A stretch of DNA of 64,000 nt from an uncultured Rothia sp. (GTDB taxonomy: Bacteria > Actinomycetota > Actinomycetes > Actinomycetales > Micrococcaceae): assembly GCF_916715725.1 (NCBI RefSeq), contig NZ_CAKAPD010000008.1, positions 1 through 64,000 of the forward strand, read 5' to 3'. Below, one piece after another: positions 59,799 through 64,000 of this stretch (the first letter of the stretch is position 1; every line of letters begins with the position of its first letter). The position numbers and the translations under genes were made by a program. The notes under the pieces were generated by a model. That model had not been told where the DNA came from and did no database searches. It saw only the letters and a list, made by a program, of their open reading frames with translations.

Positions 59799-61853
59799 GT
59801 GGCTATTCATCGTAAAATTCTGCGCTGGCTCGAGAACGAACTGTTCGAGGGCAATATTCAGCTGGGTCAGGACCTGCCCAGCGATAGCGAGATTGCACGC
59901 GCTATTGGTGTGGGTCGTTCCCGCACTCGCGAGGCTCTGCGCACCCTGGAAGATATGGATCTGGTGCAGCTGTACAACGGTCGCGGCAAGGAAATGCTGG
60001 TACACCTGAGTGATGAGCCTGCCGCTGCCGCGAGTGCCGCTCTGCGCCTGCACATGTCCAGTTCGCGTTACCCGACTCGTGACCTGGTGCAGACCCGTAT
60101 TCTGCTGGAAAGCTGGGCGATTGCGCGTATTGACCCGAAGACCGTCTCCTTCGCGGAGATGGACGAGGTTCTGGAGCAGATGGAAGACTTCGACCTGTCG
60201 ATTCGTGACTTCCTGGAGCTTCTGTTGACGTTCCACCACCAGGTGATGCGTTGCGGTGGTAATGAGTTGCTGGTGGGTCTGCTCGCGTCGGTGCGTCAGC
60301 CGAGTTTTGAGTCGATGCTGTCTCTGGTGGGTCGTATGCCGCTGTGGAGTAGCGCTGTTGAGCGTCTGCGTGCTGAGAGCCGCGCTATTGCGGAGGCTCT
60401 GAAGGCTGGCGACGCTGCGACTGCGCGTGCCATGGTGATTGGTCAGCTGCGCGGCATGTATTCCGATGCCGGTATTGATCTGGAGCAGGAGGCGACCTCG
60501 GCGAATGGCCTGCCGGGCGAGCCGATTGCGTCTGAGTTCGCGCCGGTTGATGTGGATGAGTTCGCCGCTGATGACTTTGACGATTTGATGCAGGATGACC
60601 CGTCCTTCGCTGATGCGGAGGCTCTGCCCGCCGCAGATGCACCCGTTGCGGCACCCGATTCTGTGGAGCCTGCGGTTGAGCCTGTTCAGGCTTCTGCTCC
60701 GTCTTCTGTCGTGGAGTACACGGTACCTGAGGGCCATATCGTCTACATTGAGGAGACCGTTTCTGAGGCTCCTGCGGAGCATGTTGATGAGCCTGCCGAG
60801 GCTCCTTCCGCTTCTGATGCTTCTGACAAGGCAGAACACGCCGTTCCCGCCCCCTCTCAGACCGCGCTGTCTCAGCCCGTACCTGTTGCGGCTTCCGCAG
60901 CTCCCGCGCAGCCTGCCGCTCATTCGGTGAGCGCGGATGTGCCGCTGAGCTTCGGCACCCCGCGCGGCTTCAGCCCGTCTGCTCAGGCTACCCCGGCTGC
61001 TTCTGCTGCTCCGGTATCTGGCGCCCAGACCCTCAATTCGCAGACTCCCAGCGGTCAGCTACCGAGCGTCCATGCCGCCTACGCGCAGGAAGAGGCTGAG
61101 GGCCCCGCGAAGGTTCTGCGCGCCTCCACGGCGGCTCCGCGTCGTCGTAGCGGCCAGATTGTTTCCCCGGTGCGTGCGACCATCATTAAGCCTGTGGATC
61201 GTAGCAAGGTGCTGACTGCGCCTGCCCGTACCGCGCGTCCCGCGGCTGTTGTGACTGCCGCGGCTCCTGCGGAGTCTGAATCGGCTGAGAATGTTCTGCG
61301 TGCCCCTGCGCGCCAGGAGGCGCCCGCCGTTCAGCCTGCTGAGCCTACCCGCCTTGAGGCGGCAGCGACCATTCACGATACTTACGAGAAGCTTCCGCAT
61401 GAGGAGCCGGTGCAGGAGCGCGGCGGCATCTTCTCGAAGATGAAGCGTTTCTTTGGCGTGGATGTGTACGAACCTGAGCATGACGAAGCGCAGGAGAGTG
61501 CCGAGAAGGAGCAGGTCCTGAAGGCTGAAACGAAGCCCGAGTCCCAGCCCGTCATTGATGAGGAGGCGCTGGCTCGTGCCGAGGCTGAGCGTGCTGAGCG
61601 TTTGAAGGCGTTGCATGCGGCGGCTGAAGAAGAGGCGGCTGAGGAAAGCGCCGCTGAAGAGGTTTCGGTAGAAGAGCCGCTTGAAGAACCCGCTGAGGCT
61701 TCTAATCCCGCCCAGGAATCGGCTGCGGAATCGGTAGAGGTCGCCTCCTCGGCTGAGGAGAGCACTCCTGATGCTGCTGTAGCTTCTTCCGGTTCGGTGC
61801 TGTCTCATGGCCGTGCTAAGGGCTCGAAGAAGTCGAAGAAGAAGCGCCGTTAG
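59799..61853 (+). CDS. GntR/FadR-family regulator with a very long disordered tail
   Basis: A 684-residue protein. Residues 1-70 form a GntR winged helix (IQLGQDLPSDSEIARAIGVGRSRTREALRTLEDMDLV) and about 80-225 an FCD-like helical domain (TRDLVQTRILLESWAI, FHHQVMRCGGNELLVGLL). The remaining 450 residues are Ala/Pro/Glu/Ser-rich and probably disordered, interrupted by one conserved-looking patch (RGGIFSKMKRFFGVDVYEPE) and ending in KGSKKSKKKRR. FCD regulators usually have 220-260 residues. The GTG start follows an AACCGAAAG stretch. It lies 93 nt after the ArsR regulator. Confidence 0.8.
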   Translation: MAIHRKILRWLENELFEGNIQLGQDLPSDSEIARAIGVGRSRTREALRTLEDMDLVQLYNGRGKEMLVHLSDEPAAAASAALRLHMSSSRYPTRDLVQTRILLESWAIARIDPKTVSFAEMDEVLEQMEDFDLSIRDFLELLLTFHHQVMRCGGNELLVGLLASVRQPSFESMLSLVGRMPLWSSAVERLRAESRAIAEALKAGDAATARAMVIGQLRGMYSDAGIDLEQEATSANGLPGEPIASEFAPVDVDEFAADDFDDLMQDDPSFADAEALPAADAPVAAPDSVEPAVEPVQASAPSSVVEYTVPEGHIVYIEETVSEAPAEHVDEPAEAPSASDASDKAEHAVPAPSQTALSQPVPVAASAAPAQPAAHSVSADVPLSFGTPRGFSPSAQATPAASAAPVSGAQTLNSQTPSGQLPSVHAAYAQEEAEGPAKVLRASTAAPRRRSGQIVSPVRATIIKPVDRSKVLTAPARTARPAAVVTAAAPAESESAENVLRAPARQEAPAVQPAEPTRLEAAATIHDTYEKLPHEEPVQERGGIFSKMKRFFGVDVYEPEHDEAQESAEKEQVLKAETKPESQPVIDEEALARAEAERAERLKALHAAAEEEAAEESAAEEVSVEEPLEEPAEASNPAQESAAESVEVASSAEESTPDAAVASSGSVLSHGRAKGSKKSKKKRR

Positions 61854-62039
61854 GGCTACCGAATCCCCGTTTTCGCCCCGAGATATCCTCGATATCCCCG
61901 CAGGAAAAGCGGAAATTCAGGGAAAAACTCCTGAAAAGCCGCTCTCGAATGGTGAAAATGGGGGTAAACCTAGTACTCTAGGTAGGTAGCGCTCTAAAAC
62001 GCAAGGGTATTTCTGTGCCTAAAATGCGTTTTGGATCGG

Positions 62040-62053
62040 TTATACCGGTATAA
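62040..62053. promoter_or_regulatory. Palindrome in the bS22 promoter
   Basis: TTATACCGGTATAA is a perfect 14-bp palindrome with a -10-like TATAAA at its right edge, about 65 bp before the bS22 gene. Confidence 0.4.
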
Positions 62054-62116
62054 ATATCCCCGGGTAGCTACCGAGTCGAATGGCTCGGCCGGGTACGAGT
62101 AAAGTGAGGAAATCCT

Positions 62117-62215
62117 ATGGGTTCCGTTATCAAGAAGCGCCGCAAGCGTATGTCCAAGAAGAAGCACCGCAAGCTGCTTCGTAAGACCCGCCACCAGCGC
62201 CGCAACAAGAAGTAA
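62117..62215 (+). CDS. 30S ribosomal protein bS22 (AURKAIP1/COX24 domain)
   Basis: A 32-residue, extremely basic protein starting MGSVIKKRRKRMSKKKHRKL. It matches mycobacterial bS22 (33 residues), which binds the decoding region of the small subunit and is restricted to actinobacteria and some relatives. A GAGGAAATCC ribosome site precedes the ATG. It is too short for most gene finders. Confidence 0.93.
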   Translation: MGSVIKKRRKRMSKKKHRKLLRKTRHQRRNKK

Positions 62216-62229
62216 ATAGACTTCTTTCG

Positions 62230-62256
62230 CCCCGCCCTCCGTATGGAGAGGCGGGG
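62230..62256 (+). terminator. Terminator of the bS22 gene
   Basis: CCCCGCCCTCC pairs with GGAGAGGCGGGG (one bulge) and is followed by TTTTT. Confidence 0.85.
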
Positions 62257-62373
62257 TTTTTGCGTTCCTACAGTTTTTGCGGGCCGGGTCTTGTACGCCG
62301 GGTTTTGTATTTGTAGAGGGTATGTGCGGGTCACCTGTTTGGGGTGCGGCGCGCTATCTGAGAGACTGGGATT

Positions 62374-63063
62374 ATGACTGAAACTTCCACCATTAAAGTT
62401 CACCTCATGCGTCACGGCGAGGTGCACAACCCCGAGCGTATCGTGTACGGCCGTCTGCCCGGCTACCGTCTGTCCGATAAAGGCCAGCAGATGGTGCGTC
62501 TGAGCGCTGAGGAGTTCGCGGCTCGTGCTGAGCGCGGCGCCCGTTTCGTGCACCTGGTCTGCTCGCCGTTGCAGCGTACCCGTGAGTCTGCCGCCCCGGT
62601 TGAGGAGCTGCTGGGTCTGACCGCGCAGCCGGATGAGCGCGTCATTGAGGCGGATAACTACTTTGAGGGTCTGCACGTGAACGCGCAGGAGCTGCTGCAG
62701 AACCCGCGTCACTGGACGAAGCTGTACAACCCGGCGCGCCCCTCCTGGGGTGAGTCGTACCTGGATCAGGTTCGCCGTATGGCGGCGGCTGTTCAGGACG
62801 CGGCGCGTACCGCCTACGAGCGCGGCGGCGAGGGTGCGGAGGCGATTATTGTGTCGCACCAGCTGCCGATTTGGATTACTCGCCTGGGTGTTGAGGGCCG
62901 CATGCTGCAGCATGACCCGCGCGCCCGTGAGTGCAACCTGGCGTCGATTACGACTCTGGCGTTTAGCACCACTGATTTTGAGCATGAGATGCCGCGTTTT
63001 GTGGGGTATTCGGAGCCTGCCGCGCCGCTGTACGGTGGCGTGATTCAGCTGCCCGGTAGCTAA
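62374..63063 (+). CDS. Histidine phosphatase (phosphoglycerate mutase-like) family protein
   Basis: A 229-residue branch 1 histidine phosphatase. The catalytic His is in HLMRHGEVHN near residue 14; VCSPLQRTRESA supplies the second Arg, and VSHQLPI the second His. It dephosphorylates a small phosphorylated substrate that cannot be named. A homologue (Rv0525-like) occurs near the cytochrome c maturation and menaquinone genes in mycobacteria, consistent with the menA fragment just beyond. A terminator follows. Confidence 0.87.
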   Translation: MTETSTIKVHLMRHGEVHNPERIVYGRLPGYRLSDKGQQMVRLSAEEFAARAERGARFVHLVCSPLQRTRESAAPVEELLGLTAQPDERVIEADNYFEGLHVNAQELLQNPRHWTKLYNPARPSWGESYLDQVRRMAAAVQDAARTAYERGGEGAEAIIVSHQLPIWITRLGVEGRMLQHDPRARECNLASITTLAFSTTDFEHEMPRFVGYSEPAAPLYGGVIQLPGS

Positions 63064-63089
63064 TCCCTAAAGCTGTTTTTGAGCATGAG

Positions 63090-63134
63090 AAGAGGCTGTG
63101 AGCCCATCCGCATTGGATGTGCCCACAGCCTCTT
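63090..63134. terminator. Bidirectional terminator between phosphatase and PLDc_N genes
   Basis: AAGAGGCTGTG pairs with CACAGCCTCTT, with an inner CATCC/GGATG stem; it lies between convergent genes. Confidence 0.8.
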
Positions 63135-63171
63135 GCTGTAAACCTTAGAGGCGGGAGCCTAGCCGCCCTGA

Positions 63172-63591
63172 CTAGTTCTGCCCGCCGCCCTGATTCGGGG
63201 TGCCGTCCTCGGGGTTCTTGTGCTCGGGGTCTTGCTTGTTGTTCGATTCTGCTTCGCGGCTTCGGCGTTCGCGTTCTGCTTTTGCTTTGAGCCAGCGCAG
63301 GTACTCTTCATCGTCGTCGGGGGAAGAGACCGAGGGCGCGGGGGTGCTGCGTCGCTGACCGAAACCTGCGCGAGGAGTGCCTGCTGTGGGCTGTGCCTTG
63401 GGACGGCCCAGGATGAGCCACATGATGGGGCCCACCACGGGGAAGAACAGAGTGACGAGAACCCACAGCCACTTGGGCAGGGTTCGCGCCTCGTGTGCGG
63501 GGGTGCGGACGGCGTCCAAGAGGGTGTAGAGGGTCAGCCCCACGATGAGTGCGGCGCCGCCAATAATCAGCATGGCTCGAATCATAAGCAC
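63172..63591 (-). CDS. PLDc_N-domain membrane protein
   Basis: A 139-residue protein with two N-terminal helices (about residues 5-27 and 42-62) joined by LYTLLDAVRTPAHEARTLPKW, and FFPVVGPIMWLILGRPK: the PLDc_N (phospholipase D N-terminal) signature, without any catalytic domain. The rest is a hydrophilic tail with EEYLRWLKAKAERE and Gly/Asn-rich end. Such proteins are common next to menaquinone genes in actinobacteria. The role is unknown. Start may be this ATG or another two codons later. Confidence 0.82.
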   Translation of the reverse strand: MLMIRAMLIIGGAALIVGLTLYTLLDAVRTPAHEARTLPKWLWVLVTLFFPVVGPIMWLILGRPKAQPTAGTPRAGFGQRRSTPAPSVSSPDDDEEYLRWLKAKAERERRSREAESNNKQDPEHKNPEDGTPNQGGGQN

Positions 63592-63644
63592 TACTATGAC
63601 ATACCGCCGCGTTATCGCAGAACTATGAACCGGGCGCCCGCTAG

Positions 63645-63681
63645 CGGCTTAACGGTACGGCTTAACGGTACGGCTTAACGG
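63645..63681. repeat. Short tandem repeat, 13-bp unit
   Basis: CGGCTTAACGGTA occurs twice in full (63645-63657, 63658-63670) followed by an 11-base partial copy. It lies in the gap between the PLDc_N gene and the menA-like gene. Confidence 0.85.
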
Positions 63682-63728
63682 CGTGGCAAAAGAGCACGAC
63701 GCGAACCGGCGCAGATTCATATGTCGGC

Positions 63729-64000
63729 TTAGTAGCCGGTGAACACCTGAACTTCGTGGCTAATAATATCCAGCGAACCCAGCCACACGGCGAGGGCAAG
63801 AATAACCGAGTACACGAGTGCCACAATACCCGCCTGCTTGAGCACGGGAATCAGCTCGCGGCCGCCGCGCGTCCACACGGTCACGCAGGAGTGAATGGTC
63901 GGGCCGACCAGCAGGAAAATCAGCAGGAACCAGGGGTTTTCATCGAGCAGGAGCACGCCCAGGCCCAGCGCCAGAGCCATCTCCACAATGTAGGTGATGC
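63729..64000 (-). CDS. Probable MenA (1,4-dihydroxy-2-naphthoate polyprenyltransferase), 3' part
   Basis: The last 90 or so residues of a membrane protein whose frame is open to the right edge, so the start is outside the window. It has three hydrophobic helices, and RGGRELIPVLKQAGIVALVY resembles the C-terminal region of actinobacterial MenA, which attaches the isoprenoid tail during menaquinone synthesis. An internal ATG at 63986 is unlikely to be the real start. The assignment rests on this short region and on the neighbours. Confidence 0.5.
   Translation of the reverse strand, partial: ITYIVEMALALGLGVLLLDENPWFLLIFLLVGPTIHSCVTVWTRGGRELIPVLKQAGIVALVYSVILALAVWLGSLDIISHEVQVFTGY

Overview
The window reads as a chromosomal segment of a high-GC Gram-positive bacterium (Actinomycetota), most likely Micrococcaceae and probably Rothia. 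The sequence supports this through the 32-residue basic ribosomal protein bS22, a GlxR/CRP regulator, a MarP-type membrane protease, a CmtR metal sensor with M. tuberculosis-like cysteine spacing, a zinc-finger-free topoisomerase I with a lysine-rich tail, several apparently leaderless genes, and a gene order recalling the M. tuberculosis topA - tad - marP - nth - crp - ponA2 block (Rv3646c to Rv3683) followed by the ppx - proC - bS22 - menA block. The genus is inferred from memory of these families, not from a search.

Left part (1-9.2 kb): a lactate-use region with a GntR/FCD regulator, an L-lactate permease behind two TGGT-N3-ACCA operators, and lutABC (Fe-S lactate dehydrogenase) behind a DtxR/IdeR-like box. 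Next comes a fused cytochrome b561/molybdopterin oxidoreductase whose 5' leader is strongly structured (candidate riboswitch) and carries an 8-codon mini-ORF.

9-29 kb is core envelope and housekeeping: a CPA2 antiporter, an acyltransferase-like membrane protein, tRNA-Pro(CGG), an operon ponA - metallophosphoesterase - two half ABC exporters, then DUF4177, RidA, Nudix, glxR, marP, aroQ, nth, a second Nudix, and a family A DNA polymerase-like protein.

29-37 kb is a Tad (Flp) pilus locus (cpaF, a fused tadB/tadC-like gene, an unusually long Flp-type pilin precursor, two TadE-like minor pilins) facing the DEAH helicase that accompanies it in many actinobacteria. 37-48.6 kb has trhO with a GyrI-like gene, a luciferase-like monooxygenase under a palindromic promoter, an inserted cmtR-cation transporter pair flanked by broken copies of its two neighbours, a UV endonuclease and a methyltransferase, a flavin-binding protein, topA and ppx.

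48.7-52.98 kb is the most unusual stretch: an AT-rich island of three unrecognised membrane-protein genes. Two begin with the same 24-nt leader and start codon, and each of those two is followed by a copy of the same roughly 280-bp multi-hairpin repeat. All three are followed by copies of one GC-rich hairpin. It looks modular and acquired.

53-64 kb returns to core genes: ClC channel, proC, ktrAB-type K+ uptake, two adjacent regulators (ArsR and GntR) with very long disordered tails, bS22, a histidine phosphatase, a PLDc_N protein and the 3' part of a probable menA that runs off the right edge.
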